This document shows, piece by piece, positions 37,901-47,502 of a stretch of 64,000 nucleotides of DNA. The stretch is from Ischnura elegans (lineage: Eukaryota; Arthropoda; Insecta; Odonata; Coenagrionidae). The stretch lies in NCBI RefSeq assembly GCF_921293095.1, contig NC_060252.1, forward strand, positions 46,004,881 to 46,068,880. Direction: 5' to 3'. The position numbers and the translations under genes were made by a program. Below the pieces are notes generated by a model that saw only the letters and a list, made by a program, of their open reading frames with translations, searched no databases and had not been told where the DNA came from. The number at the start of each line of letters is the position of its first letter. The first letter of the stretch is position 1.

Positions 37901-40844
37901 TGACTGCAAATTATTGAAAAATGTCTGAACATTTGATTTATTAAATGAAATGGCTCTAGAAAAACTACATCCCTCTAGTGTGCGAATACTTAATTTTGGA
38001 TTCCTTGCCAAAAATCCTCTAAACCAATCAACAACCGCTGCCTTCTGCTCATCCCAATTTGAAGGGTAGTGAGTTTTGTTGACAACCACCATTTCACTGA
38101 CTAGCTTCCTACACTGTTCAATTGGAAGGCCATAGAAAATTTAAGAACATATTAAAATGTTATCTGCTAATGCCTTCCACTGTTCAACAGAAAACACTTT
38201 TCTGCAATCATAATTGGGTCTAAACTTCAGTTCTCCCTGTTCACCATCATGCATTTTTGACTTACGTACATATCTTAAAAGAGTAGGATACTTCACACCT
38301 TTCATTTTAGCAGCTGCACGAATACTTATTCTGCTCTGGACAAGTTTGACAGCTTCTTTCGTCGAATCTCCAGAAAATGAAGCAATGTTCGTAGTTCTTT
38401 TGTAATTACAAACCACTTTTCACATCTGAAAAATTTTTTTTTATCATCAAATGTCTTAGCAAGGACATGAATTTACGTGTTAAAATTACTAAAAAATAAT
38501 AGTTTTGCAAAAATAATACATTTTAAAATCTTATGGGGCAGAGTGAAACGTTTCACTGTGCCCCAATGCTTTATGTTTCAATGTGCCCCACATGGCAGAG
38601 TCACAAAAACCAAGTTTTCACTAAAAAACTAACCGATGAACGTTAATTTCACTTACCTGCATCCATACTCCAGACAATACTGTTTTCAAAAATATAACAC
38701 ATTAATCCGTAAATACAAGTAAAATTTTTCAATTCCGATTATTGCGAAGCGTCAAAAATTTACTTTCTACCAGGAAAAACTAACATTCTAATCTTACGTG
38801 ACTCTATACAATGGCTGCCAGTTTAAAACTAAATCAACGGCAGGTAGTGCACTCACACTTACCTCACTTGTCAGATACCAATATTTTGTGGGAAAACTAT
38901 TTTGTTTCACTGTGCCCCATGTTTCACTGTACCTCATGTTCCCCTACCTTCTATCTTCTTCCAGATCCAGTCACATGTTGGATTCACCTGTTGCTTCATT
39001 TTGTCTGTGACAACAATAATATCTGGCAATTTGTTCTATTACCCAGGAAATCAGTACAATGCTCTGGAATCTGCATTTTATGGCTCCTTTTTCAGAATAT
39101 CATGGGCAGCTTCCATAGGATTTGGATTGTTTGTTTTCAGCAAGGGAGATTTAGGTAATTCAGATACAATTATTATGTATTTCCTAGACCTACTATAAAG
39201 ATATTTTTCAAATGATAAATATTTTTAACAATATTCGCAGATGTACGGAATATAAGAATCAGCAGAAGACAAAGAGAATTAACAATCCTATTTTTTCATC
39301 GTTACAGGTCCACTTAAGCGAACCGTTGAATGGAAAGCATTTATACCTTTGAGCAGACTAACGTATTGTGCATACTTGGTGCACACAATCATTCAGCTTT
39401 ACCACTTAGGTAGTCTGAGGAAACCAGAGTATATATCAGTGCGTAATGTAGTAAGTACAAATCCATATAATGAATCTGAATTGTTTTTCCTTATAATACT
39501 TGGAAATAGATTGACATGTATTATATCAAGATTACTATTTGAATGTGATAAAAAAATCTTCAGACATCTAGTTTTTCATGCAAATTCTTCTTGATCACTG
39601 AAACTTTCTACCTTTAATTGATATGGTGAAAATAAAATTAGATTTTACAAGAGCCAGTTCATGCAGGGAAGTGACACTTTGTCTCAGTGACAGCAAATCC
39701 CCATTGTTTATTTTCAACTTGACATTAAAACTCTTCAAAATTTTAGGATTGCGAGGTTACCTTTAAGTTATTATCCTCTTAGTTGAATCATTGCAATAAC
39801 AACTACAATAAAATTTAATTTTATCACAGCTTTGGCAAACAGCTGGAGACATATTTGTGACATTCCTAGCGTCCCTGCTATTATGCCTGTCAATTGAAGC
39901 ACCAACGAGAGCAATTGAGAAGGTACTGTTCAGAAGAAGCTGGTAAGTAGTCATAAGAAATTAAAAATCAGAGGCAGTAAAAAATAAAAAGAATAGTGAT
40001 TGAAAACTCAAATGTTTCAATTCATCAAAAAAATAGATCAAATTAAGTCAGTAGGATTAGATAGTTAGGTTATATAATTTGGAATTTGATAAAAATCTGT
40101 GAATGAATGAGGTAGTTATTACAAAAGGACTGAATACCGAATTCACCCATAGAAGCCGCGCAACTTTTATCCGGAAATGCCGGTGAATAAAAGGGTTGCG
40201 TGGCTTACACAAATCCTCCAAATTTTAATGCAAGCTGGGTGCCATTTTCCTTCATAATCTTTTTGTTTATGTCTTCAGAGTTTAGCATTGAACTAAGAAA
40301 CCTTCACAGGAAAATACATTTCTAACACTATTGTACCTTATTAATCACGGTAACGTAAATTTATTGATTTAGCGACGAACCATGAGTACCTATATTAGAC
40401 GGCACCCAAAAAGTGCTAAGAAGTTTTTTTTTTCCTCACCAGCCGGCCCAAAAATGGCATTGGGCCGGATACATAAGTAAATACGGATTCTGAGGTTCTA
40501 CTGTATTATGTGTCAAATTTACACTGAGATTGTGCATAAATAATGTCCTCACTACAGCATCTATGTGTGAACCAATATTTAAATAAGTGAAAAACCTCAA
40601 GTTTACTCATTAATCCAACGCTCATATACTACAGTTAAATAATAGAAAACCACAGTAGAATAATGCCTATTAAGAGATAACCAATACTGAATGGTCCAAC
40701 AATGAATATTTATCATTATTTTTCAAACCCATAATAAAATTCTCTTCCCTTTCAGAATAAAGACATTTCCCCTGCCACAGGATGAACAGGGTCCATGAAG
40801 AAGCGTCAGGGGATATCAAACCATCCCATTTAACAATGAAGTAA
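16975..40844 (+). CDS. nrf-6: NRF-6-like (nose resistant to fluoxetine) acyltransferase-3 membrane protein
   Basis: Thirteen exons join in phase to 750 codons: 16975-17275, 24221-24474, 28091-28314, 28511-28608, 29941-30140, 30739-30899, 31001-31169, 35106-35299, 35690-35831, 38965-39154, 39308-39450, 39830-39942, 40781-40844. All have GT donors and AG acceptors. Residues 1-30 form a signal peptide. Residues ~50-250 are the extracellular NRF domain, with the MFDASTKFPDGVVSGN block and SLCIPASCSP. From ~260 an acyltransferase-3 domain follows with about ten membrane segments: LNCIHGLRFM with the conserved His/Arg, DTFFLFGGLL, QSWYLSCDMQ, and LSRLTYCAYLVH. Family members move or modify lipids or drugs in epithelia (C. 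elegans NRF-6); the substrate is unknown. The last exon is the least certain: without splicing, the frame stops at 39944. Introns 2, 7 and 9 hold transposons. Confidence 0.9.
17276..19991. other. First part of intron 1, no genes recognised
   Basis: The longest ORFs here (110 and 101 codons, minus strand, 17674-18121) overlap each other in different frames and resemble nothing I know. No repeats with clear ends were found. From 19800 to 19950 a less AT-rich patch ends in CTCGCTTAATAAACG, which could be part of an LTR, but no partner was found. Confidence 0.4.
19992..23107 (+). mobile_element. DNA transposon with ~460-bp terminal inverted repeats, unclassified
   Basis: The left end, AGGGGCGGTCATCAACAACT, is mirrored by the right end finishing at 23107. 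The arms match to about 20450 on the left and from about 22620 on the right, at roughly 90 percent identity. Both contain GTCATGTCTGAAATAGTCGA (or its GACATGACTGG counterpart) and the promoter-side phrase ACAAAATTTTTTCTCTGTTC. A clear target duplication was not found: flanks are TATAGTAT and GCTATACA. The interior holds a broken transposase-like gene. It occupies intron 1 of the NRF-6-like gene. Such long arms recall Polinton-type or foldback elements, but the 3.1-kb size and the content do not settle the class. Confidence 0.8.
20985..22437 (+). pseudogene. Transposase-like protein of the long-TIR element, broken
   Basis: Plus-strand blocks include VHRDLKKLKKDVKIPFDF and FVSRGRKLK (21000-21100), KKIARQRKKYRELATSED (about 21535-21590), IRCIGYDGAPSNTATGWKGG (about 21830-21890) and HSNELPLRLIMEKFDGPTTG (21946 on). 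An open part at 21934-22437 holds ELAHRDNGEMNKSRWGMTAN and YIPMWFTIKK. The set D-G-x3-N-T-GWKGG, NELPLR and SRW-x3-AN occurs together in a family of arthropod transposon proteins that I recognise by sight but cannot name. Stops interrupt it, including one at 21925-21927 just before the open part. The end of the protein is lost. Confidence 0.55.
23108..24220. other. End of intron 1, no genes recognised
   Basis: AT-rich sequence with ORFs up to 78 codons and no family resemblance. The polypyrimidine tract and AG acceptor of exon 2 end it at 24220. Confidence 0.5.
24631..24672. repeat. Perfect 42-bp palindrome
   Basis: The arm ATCCTTAATCTTTTAAACTC (20 bases) is followed by AT and its exact complement, with no spacer; the centre is TCATGA. 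It lies in intron 2, 157 bp after exon 2 ends. The same centre, CTCATGAGTTAATT, occurs just before exon 2 at about 24200. Confidence 0.9.
25284..27833 (+). mobile_element. piggyBac-like element 1
   Basis: Both ends abut TTAA (25280-25283 and 27834-27837), the piggyBac target. The left end is CCCTCCAGCGGGCGCGC and the right end, complemented, is CCCTCCAGCAGGCGCAC, 15 of 17 matching. Length is 2550 bp. It lies in intron 2 of the NRF-6-like gene, between exons 2 and 3. The transposase frame is broken, so the copy cannot move by itself. Confidence 0.93.
25771..27557 (+). pseudogene. piggyBac transposase, frameshifted
   Basis: Blocks in order: an acidic N-terminal region (25771-26079, with EELSDEEQEVG-like wording and many Asp/Glu); MAVLSILFLIGMKKGFHAN and FLFILRSVKFDDRASR (26311-26571), the start of the DDE domain; TTDNWYTSYPLVKHLL (26830-26890), with the second-Asp motif; TGVDTADQM (about 27133), with the last Asp; then a C-terminal cysteine cluster, CILCGRAKN and CNNFSCRKHC, ending at 27557. 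Two or more frame changes and stops separate these parts, for example around 26080-26310 and 26570-26770. Order and spacing match a full-length piggyBac of about 590 residues. Confidence 0.88.
28847..29214. mobile_element. MITE in intron 4
   Basis: The ends GATGATTGGTTTCC and GGAAACCAATCATC are complementary, and the inverted similarity runs about 85 bp inward with gaps (GACTCAT, TTTGGTGGAC, ATTCCAGCTTCCGTCTT). The 368-bp element is flanked by imperfect direct copies of an 85-bp AT-rich host segment (about 28758-28846 and 29262-29340). Superfamily not determined. Confidence 0.7.
31065..31769 (+). repeat. Donor block of the displaced exon copy
   Basis: The end of exon 7 and the following intron, 31065-31769, match 14349-15070; the match continues at 34785-34885 beyond the piggyBac. 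This is the copy in the functional gene. The intervening 3 kb are absent from the other copy. Confidence 0.85.
31770..34784 (+). mobile_element. piggyBac-like element 2, internally decayed
   Basis: Flanked by TTAA on both sides (31766-31769, 34785-34788). The left end is CACCTTGAGTGC and the right end, complemented, is CACTTTCAATGC, 9 of 12 matching. The displaced exon copy upstream has CGTCATTTAAAATC at the same place without the insert, an empty site confirming the boundaries. Coding remains: an acidic N-terminal block near 32730-32850; YNLRKNRL at about 33105, then FIGLIFHKVGIPI and MSRD-FFSILQAFHFSPNTG (33150-33330), typical of the start of the piggyBac domain; and a C-terminal Cys region near 33575-33725 (YRWCKYC, then TGCKDSPLLCPELLFF in a shifted frame). 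The catalytic centre is deleted. It sits in intron 7. Confidence 0.88.
31785..31846. repeat. Two subterminal 20-bp palindromes of piggyBac 2
   Basis: The perfect palindrome ATGACGTGATATCACGTCAT occurs at 31785-31804 and again at 31827-31846. A half copy, GTGACGTGATATC, lies near the other end at 34612. Subterminal repeats often serve as transposase binding sites in piggyBac elements, which is the likely role here. Confidence 0.75.
35832..36894. other. Intron 9, first part
   Basis: No gene or repeat recognised. A 106-codon minus-strand ORF (36279-35959) has no visible family resemblance. Confidence 0.45.
36895..38944 (-). mobile_element. pogo-like (Tc1/mariner) transposon
   Basis: The ends GGGGAACAGGGGGTAGAGTG and, complemented, GGGGAACATGAGGTACAGTG lie between TA dinucleotides (36893-36894, 38945-38946), the Tc1/mariner target. 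Length is 2050 bp. The phrase GTTTCACTGTGCCCCA or its complement recurs near both ends (about 37081, 38545, 38575, 38907). These include a 36-bp palindrome at 37081-37116 with arm GTTTCAGTGTGCCCCAC and a 2-base spacer. Inserted in intron 9, with its right end only 18 bp from the start of exon 10. Confidence 0.88.
37599..38416 (-). pseudogene. pogo-type transposase, broken
   Basis: Minus-strand segments: 38416-38141 begins MVCNYKRTTNIASFSGDSTK and continues with ISIRAAAKMKGVKYPTL, a pipsqueak/CENP-B-type helix-turn-helix. Segment 38092-37751 holds a second DNA-binding part (AVVDWFRGFLARNP) and FNLDEK, which should carry the first catalytic Asp. Segment 37796-37599 holds VTACCIVSANGSTIPPVMIF, normal for the following strand of the DDE domain. 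Two frame changes separate them, and the rest of the catalytic domain is replaced by stop-rich sequence. Confidence 0.78.
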
Positions 40845-42439
40845 GATATTGAGTATGACAGAGGAGAGAAAAAGGACAAATAGACAAGGAAGTTTTGTGC
40901 TTACATATATTTGGATCATTGTATCTTTCTTCTCCCATGTCTAAATATAATCATCATTTGAATTTCATCGCCTGTGTTAGTGAAGACTGTAGCACACGAG
41001 TGGATAGTGTGATAATCCACCTAATTGTTGCTCTTCGGCCAAGTTTGACATGACTATTTCTATGATTACTGGCATTTTGCAGTGCCATAATTAATATTTG
41101 TAGGATTATCAAAATGGAAAAGATGTACACAGTTAATCCTCGTTAGATTAAATGTTATTTAACTTGTCTCACATTTGAAATCAAATGTTTAAATTGAGGA
41201 AAACTGACAGAATTGGTAACTATAGAACTTACCATTTTATAGGGAGTCACAAGGAAATTGGAGTCTTAGGTTAACTTTGTGATTGCTTTCCAGTTCAATC
41301 TGATCAGCACATTCCCTCATTAGTTATGTTGCCTTTATTTTTCTAAATATATCATACTGCTGATGAATAAAATCTTTTAGTATGCAAACCTGAATATTGT
41401 CTATGTTCCTTCATTCCCGAAACTAACTTCATTTCCTTAGGTGTGGCTGAGATGCTTAGACTTCAATAGAAAGTAACAGCTTCATACATAATTTTTTCTT
41501 TGAAGTTTACTCATGTTACCCCTACAGGGGTAACATAAACATGCACAAATGTTTGCGCAACAGATTTTCATTAACCGACCCAAGTTTCAACAAACTATGT
41601 ATATATGTATCTCTTTATCAAGGCCCCAACCTTCAAGGAGTCAGTTGAGTAATCAAGAGGGGGTGTTTCTCTCCTGGAAATTATTTTTTACTTTAACTTC
41701 TCAGAACTTAAATTAAGCCAAATTTCTGATGAAATTATTGTATAATACTGACTGGAGTAGCCAGCAGTGTGAAGTGCAGATGCCACACTTTTGATTTATA
41801 TGATTTTCTGGATGTCCCCACCCCTCTCTACCTGGACCCCACCTCTGCCTGCAATCTTCACACGCAATGCAAATACCCAAAAAAGGTACTTCCAAGCCCC
41901 AATTTCATTGAGATATACCAAATACCCCAAAGGTGCAAATTAGCTATTAATCAGTGCTTCCAAAACATGCCCTACATCCTACCTACATCCACTTACAGTA
42001 TAGCCATTTAAATAGACTTCCATAACGAAAACCTTGATAGCTTTAAAGCTGCTTTTTACTGCTAGCATGATTCAAAAAACCTTCTGTTTAAGAAAAACCT
42101 TTAGATTTCACAAATTGTTTCATTGAGATGATTACTTCAAAAATGTTCAAAACACAAAAATGTACGCTGCCAATTACCCCATTTTTTCATAAACATAAAA
42201 TTCACTGGTAGCAAGGAACATATCCAGGTAACAATTAATTCCTCAGGGATATATCTATCGCTTCAAACTGAGACTGAATTTTTGATTCAGAATTTTATTT
42301 CAGCATCAGCAACAAATAAAATTGAAACATAAAACATTCAAGAAAGAATGAAGAATTAACTAATGCAGATGCATTTTAGGATAACCACAAAATGATTACT
42401 ACAATCAATATGAAAAAAATGATCCAATTGCGCAGGGAA
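40845..42439. other. 3' flank of the NRF-6-like gene
   Basis: Probably 3' UTR followed by intergenic DNA. No protein-like ORF is recognised. Confidence 0.45.
41366..41371 (+). promoter_or_regulatory. Possible poly(A) signal of the NRF-6-like gene
   Basis: AATAAA lies about 520 bp after the stop codon at 40842-40844. It is the first canonical signal found in this flank on reading. Unproven. Confidence 0.3.
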
Positions 42440-42441
42440 TA

Positions 42442-44407
42442 CAGTGGAACTCCGATTTATCGTTCCCGCATTCATCGTTTTCCCGCATTGGCCGCTCTTG
42501 GTCCCAAATTAAGTTCCATAAGGACAATGTAATTTTTTCCCGCATATATCGTTCCCCGAAGTATCGTTTTCCCGCATTTATCGTTTGAAGATCGCGGTCG
42601 CGTCGTATAATTTTCCCGCATTTATCGTTTGACGAAAATGAGACGAAGTGTTTACAACGTGTTATTTATGGCTAATAACGACAGACACATAGTTTGAATC
42701 TTCCCCAGGAGATTGAAATACGATAGGGAGAAGCTGAGTGCCGTGGGATAGTCACATTATCGCATTTCCCAAGATCCGGTATCCCCCTCCATTCAGCACT
42801 CGCCTCTCCCCGTCTGAAGCTTTCCTCTTCTCCGAAATAAAAAAAGATCCCAGCTCGAGCAGGGATCGTATTACGAAGACCTTAGCTTCGAAAAAAATAT
42901 CAAGTTACTCGAGAACAAAAGAAACCTTTTTCACGCTTCCCCCTTTCTCGACTGCTGACTTTTTTTTAGCTGACTCGCTTCAAGGATCCCCACCTCTGGA
43001 TATCAACTGCTGCATGAATCACCTATTAGCCCAAAAGGTGTGTAAAAATGAATTTCGGCAATTGGTATTATACTTCTATTATATTGAGATATTAGTAATG
43101 TGCACGTAATTCAAAAAAGAATGATACCAAACACGACGTATTTCTAACGTTAATTAACCATTTTAAGCAAGAAAATACTTGGTATAATAAGATGGTGATT
43201 TCTGCCGAATATCGATATCCTCGCAGCTGATAGTGAGCTTCACGGCAGTTGAAGCGGATTTTTTTTTTTCGAAAACAGTGCGTCTGGTTACAATTTACGA
43301 GTTATGCTACAAGTCTCACCTGTCTGAGGTGCTAACGAAGCGATGTCTTCTCAGGATATTTTGTTTCTCCCTCCTAGCAATCTGAATTCATCTGCTCATC
43401 TAGAGCTACGCTACTTATTGTTAGAAATGAGTGGGTAAGTTGCCTTCTCTATAGGATAAAAAATTTAATTGCGCAGTCATATGGCCATGCTTCACCCTCT
43501 GCAGTAAGCTCTGCTTACGCCGTACGCGATAGCATTAGTGCCTAACTTGACCTCGTACGAGTGGTTCCGTACTTCCCAGGGTGGGTTGACTTAAAACCGG
43601 CGAGTGTTTTCCGTGTGGGTTCAATAGAGTCCGGTTTCATTTTTATTAGTTTTATTCTTTTTCGTCTTCGGACCATGGCCATTCCGAATAAACAAGTGAG
43701 AACTTTAAAAGATAGACTGAAAATAATTGAAGACGAAGAAAATCTGGGCTAGAAATGCGTGAATATTACAGCACGCCTCGGTATGTCCGCTGGCACATGA
43801 CGGCAGGGGTGGGGGTAGAGCGAGATCCTTGGTGAAAACAAGAAGTGGGATGAAGCCGAGGATCAGGTGGGCGTGCCGCTGACGATTAACGCCACATTGC
43901 CTCAATCATATTAAAAATTTAATTGCTAGAAAGGAACGTTTCAAATAATTAACTATTTTTGGCCTTCTTGATACATCCTATAGCCAATCCCTGCGACGGC
44001 GAAATCAGCTGTTTGAGGCATAACACGCACATTTCTCTCGTAAATACGTGTACTTTAAATGGCATTTGATGGATAAGAATTTTTACGTCGAACAGAAATG
44101 CATAATAGCAGTGAAAATTCCGAGTGGAGCGAAACATTTTTTTAGCAAAACGGCGTGTTCCTTCAGGATATCTGAAAGAGATATAATCCGAATCAACAAT
44201 ATGACATATGTGTTTCGATAAAGGAATAATATTCCTGTAATCAGCTAAAATCTTTTTTGAATCCATTATTGAATGTCATAATTCGCAAAAATCCAGCGTT
44301 TCCTGGGACATAGGCAACCCGGACAAACAATCCGCATTGATCGTTTTCCCGCATTCATCGTTTTTTTCATCCATCCCCCTGAAAAACGATAAATCGAGGT
44401 TCCACTG
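42442..44407 (+). mobile_element. Tigger/pogo-like element with subterminal repeats
   Basis: CAGTGGAACTCCGATTTATC at the left and, complemented, CAGTGGAACCTCGATTTATC at the right are each bordered by TA (42440-42441, 44408-44409). Length is 1966 bp. The ends carry several copies of CCCGCATTTATCGTTT or variants: about five on the left (42465-42630) and two on the right (44335-44370). Inside, 43675-43905 encodes a CENP-B-type helix-turn-helix (RTLKDRLKIIEDEENLG, a stop, then NITARLGMSAGT). The catalytic part is missing. It lies between the two host genes. Confidence 0.85.
43675..43905 (+). pseudogene. CENP-B N-terminal-type HTH remnant
   Basis: From the Met at 43675 the frame reads a basic N-terminus and LKDRLKIIEDEENLG, then TAG at 43750. 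It continues with KCVNITARLGMSAGT and ENKKWDEAEDQ in the same general alignment. This matches the DNA-binding start of Tigger/pogo transposases and agrees with the surrounding element's ends. Confidence 0.6.
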
Positions 44408-44490
44408 TACTCTATAAAGGGTTAAAATTTGAAGCACCTTTAGATTAAATCAAAATAATATGAAAATAAGCTGAAGGATTACCATGGAAA

Positions 44491-44644
44491 TACCGTATTT
44501 CTCCGAATATAGTCCCCCCCCCTAATTTTGAGGCTTCAGTTTTGGGAAAAGTTAAAAAAATGTGTTTGAATATAGTCCCCCCCTTTACTTTTACCTTGGG
44601 CATTTTTGGAAAAAAAGGGGTACTATATTCAGACGTATACGGTA
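44491..44644. mobile_element. Short MITE, 154 bp
   Basis: The ends are TACCGTATTTCTCCGAATAT and, complemented, TACCGTATACGTCTGAATAT. Two internal copies of GAATATAGTCCCCCCC and a terminal GGGGTACTATATTC make up most of the element. TA at the tips may be the target duplication. Confidence 0.75.
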
Positions 44645-45462
44645 ATCAATGACAGTGTTTACTCAATTCTCACTAGTTCCTAAGTACATTGAAGAAAATT
44701 TCCGTCCTCTCTTCAGCCAATAGGTATTTCCAACACAACAGAACAAAATTACTGGGCCAAATCATAATTTACTACGGGCCAAGGCAATACAAACTTCCAA
44801 AAATCCCTTCTGAAGACATCTTCCTCATTATGAAGGTTCTGCAGACAATAGATTACTATGATGGTTCAGGCAGAAAAAAATCTTATTGAGAGCAGGAGAT
44901 TCAAGAGACCATTTAAGTTAATGAAGAAGAAACCAAACAGAAATGGAAAAGGGTAGCATAATTGTACCACCAAAGAAATCAATAGACATATGGGGAAGAT
45001 TTAGCGGAGGATGCATAAAAAAATATGGAATTTAAGACCCTTTACATTACAAATTTAGATTAAACGCAGCAATTGATCAATTAGCAAATGTATCAAACCA
45101 TGATACACCTTTGCAACTACTATAATTAAAATGAGGAAATACTTAGCATAAAATTGCCAAATATTTATCAAGAAAATGTTTTTCTTCTTCAAGTTCAAGC
45201 CAAATTAAAGCCAACAAGTAATCACTACTATAGCAGAAAACATTTTAAATAGAGGTACACTAAGTATATGTACACGCACAAACTCATATAAAACCCAATC
45301 TCCCCCAAGCAAATTCCTGGGTATGATCCTTCCCGTACAAGTGAATCAAAGGTGTTTAGGGTATGGCCTTTTGGTTCCATTTTTCAAGTACATATACTGA
45401 CATTTTAGTCAAACAAATTAAAATTAATTGTTTGAGGCGTAACTTGGTGAAAGCGATTCATA
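44645..45462. other. Intergenic stretch without recognised features
   Basis: ORFs up to 66 codons only, none recognised. Confidence 0.4.
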
Positions 45463-45628
45463 ATTAAATTAAGAAAGAAGAACTTTGTACTTTCACATTA
45501 ATATTTATTCACGACCATGGTTTCAACGTTAGACGTCATCATCAGGTGATGATGACGTCTAACGTTGAAACCATGGTCGTGAATAAATATTAATGTGAAA
45601 GTACAAAGTTCTTCTTTCTTAATTTAAT
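45463..45628. repeat. Perfect palindrome, 82-bp arms and 2-base centre
   Basis: The left arm 45463-45544 is the exact reverse complement of 45547-45628, separated only by GG. I checked the arms base by base and found no mismatch. Inner ends read GACGTCATCATCA and TGATGATGACGTC. The outer ends ATTAAATTAAG/CTTAATTTAAT run into unique sequence. A 155-codon minus-strand ORF (46057-45590) runs into the right arm and is not recognised. Confidence 0.92.
45509..45549 (-). ncRNA. Hammerhead-ribozyme-like motif
   Basis: On the minus strand, 41 bases fit the hammerhead layout: TCAC (stem I), CTGATGA (core), GACG-TCTAA-CGTT (stem II, preceded by one extra T), GAA, ACC-AT-GGT (stem III), C as cleavage position in GTC, and GTGA closing stem I. 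The extra T before stem II departs from the canonical core, so activity is doubtful. The plus-strand mirror has GTGATGA instead of CTGATGA and does not fit. Short-stem-III hammerheads are known in Penelope-like retroelements and retrozymes of animals. Confidence 0.45.
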
Positions 45629-46140
45629 CAAACAAATTAATCCAAAAACAGAGAAGGGCAATTCTTCAATTTTTTTACCTTGAAATAGTCCTATATTGTC
45701 ACAGAATTCTGTTTGAGTTTTCCACTGAGAAATACTCTGACTACACGGTAGCATTTTGAACTGTTTCAACTGTGATGATCTAACACTTCCTCGAATGCCC
45801 CCTTTGTTTACCACTTCCCTAGAGCTTAAGGATCTGGAGCAGGCATTAATTTGGCTTTTTGTGCATGCTCTCCAGCAGAAAACGACCATGCCCACTAAAG
45901 CACTACCAATCACCATCAACCTTTTCTCCTTCCCTATCTTTTCCCTCTTCCTTCCCTTCCCTACCCTACATTTGTTCCTCCACTTCAAACATTGTTTTTT
46001 CCTGTGGTAATTCCTAAGTTTCACCTTTCTCCAGAAAGAATGGATGCTTGCCATCAAAATTTAGAGCAAACTCCCACTGTAAACTCCATCCTTTATTTTT
46101 TGACACTCTTATTAAGTGAGGTAATTGTAGCTATTAGTTG

Positions 46141-46339
46141 CAGTGGCGTAACTAGGAAAAAATTTTGAACAATGAAATTCCTGGAAATACATTTTACATC
46201 AACTTGGCACTAAAAATTTAACTTTAAGCAGAGGTAGTTATTATATGTCAAAACTAGACAATAGTTTTAAATAATTTCTCCGAGGCTTTGGGGGGGGGGG
46301 GATGTATCCCCCAACCCCCCTCCCATAGTTACACCACTG
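46141..46339. mobile_element. MITE of the G-run family, 199 bp
   Basis: The ends CAGTGGCGTAACTAGG and, complemented, CAGTGGTGTAACTATGG are inverted. A run of 12 or so G followed by a C-rich stretch lies near the right end. Related pieces are at 13746, 49190 and 60984. Superfamily undetermined. Confidence 0.7.
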
Positions 46340-47077
46340 CTTTCCCATTCAGAACAACTTTTAGTCGGGATTCCAAGGCAGAACAGACGACAACTCGATG
46401 ATGTGCATCACCCATATTTTTCATTGGCAGGTACCTTGATTGTCATATTTTTGGCAGTATGACATGAAATTATTAATTTTTGTCCGTCAAAACGTAAATA
46501 CTTGGAGTTTCATGCTGTTGGGGCAATAAAGTATGTCCCCTTGTTGACAATAATATCACAAATTCTATCCGTTCAAAGTTTTTTGTGCAGGGGCTTCCTC
46601 ATTGGCTGTCAAGAAAATTCTGAGGTTAGACTATATGTTTAAATGCTCATTTAACTAAAGTTATTTTCAATCCGTTTTTTTGGAGATCACAATCACATCT
46701 GATACTATGTATGTAATTCCATTGAACAAGAACTGCATTTCCCATCAGCACCATGCATCGGCAGTTTCCTCAGCACAAAGGCCTTTGGGGCTACCTGGAG
46801 GGGTTTGCACATACTATTATATCATCCATGCTCGTGATGCTACAATCCCAGGTTGGTTTAAACGATTATGCTAGCTCTCTTTTGAACACTCAGGAATGGG
46901 GTCTTATAACCTGAATTAACCCCATGCTGGATGGTAATTAGATGGGTACCAAATTAAATAATAATAATGTCTAACATAGGGATAATGGAAATTCATTACT
47001 TAAATTCTATCGAAAACGAGAGTGGGAGAGTTAAACACGTTATAGGCGCTTTTAACACGCAGTGAATGACCGTATAC

Positions 47078-47502
47078 CCCAGTCAACACAACAATTATGG
47101 CCACATTATGACCGAATTGTTGTTTACCTGCAGCAACTATGGCTATGGCTAGCCACAGCTTGCCATATTACGGCCCGACTGTGGTTGCCATGCGGCAAGC
47201 CATAGTTTGGCTTGCCAAACATGCGCAACTATGACCACACTGTGGATCATCTCAGGAAGGCCACAGATTGGCGAACCAAACATTTGCAAACATACGGATA
47301 TTACGGTTGCTATTGATACAGGTTAGTTGGTAAGTTATTAAAATGGAAGTTGGTTGATTAAATTGATATTAAGAAAGTGTATTATCCATACTTAAGCCAC
47401 ATTATGGCGGGCTGCACTTTGGCCACGCTATGGCCGGGGGTCAAAACCATTATGGGGCCATAATTGCAACCAACTATGGCCAAAATTGTTGTGTTAACTG
47501 GG
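47078..47502. mobile_element. MITE, 425 bp, TAC target duplication
   Basis: The ends CCCAGTCAACACAACAATTA and, complemented, CCCAGTTAACACAACAATTT are bordered by TAC on both sides (47075-47077, 47503-47505). The interior repeats variants of AACTATGGC and CACATTATGGC. No ORF. A 3-bp duplication would suit the PIF/Harbinger group, although the usual target there is TWA. Confidence 0.75.

Noticed and set aside
40380-40500. Transposon end-like phrase CGGATTCTGAGGTTCTACTG
   Set aside because: Resembles a mariner-type MITE end, but no inverted partner was found nearby.
45590-46057. 155-codon minus-strand ORF
   Set aside because: No recognisable domain; its last 13 codons are inside the right arm of the palindrome, and the neighbouring frames are equally open for stretches. 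Not called as a gene.
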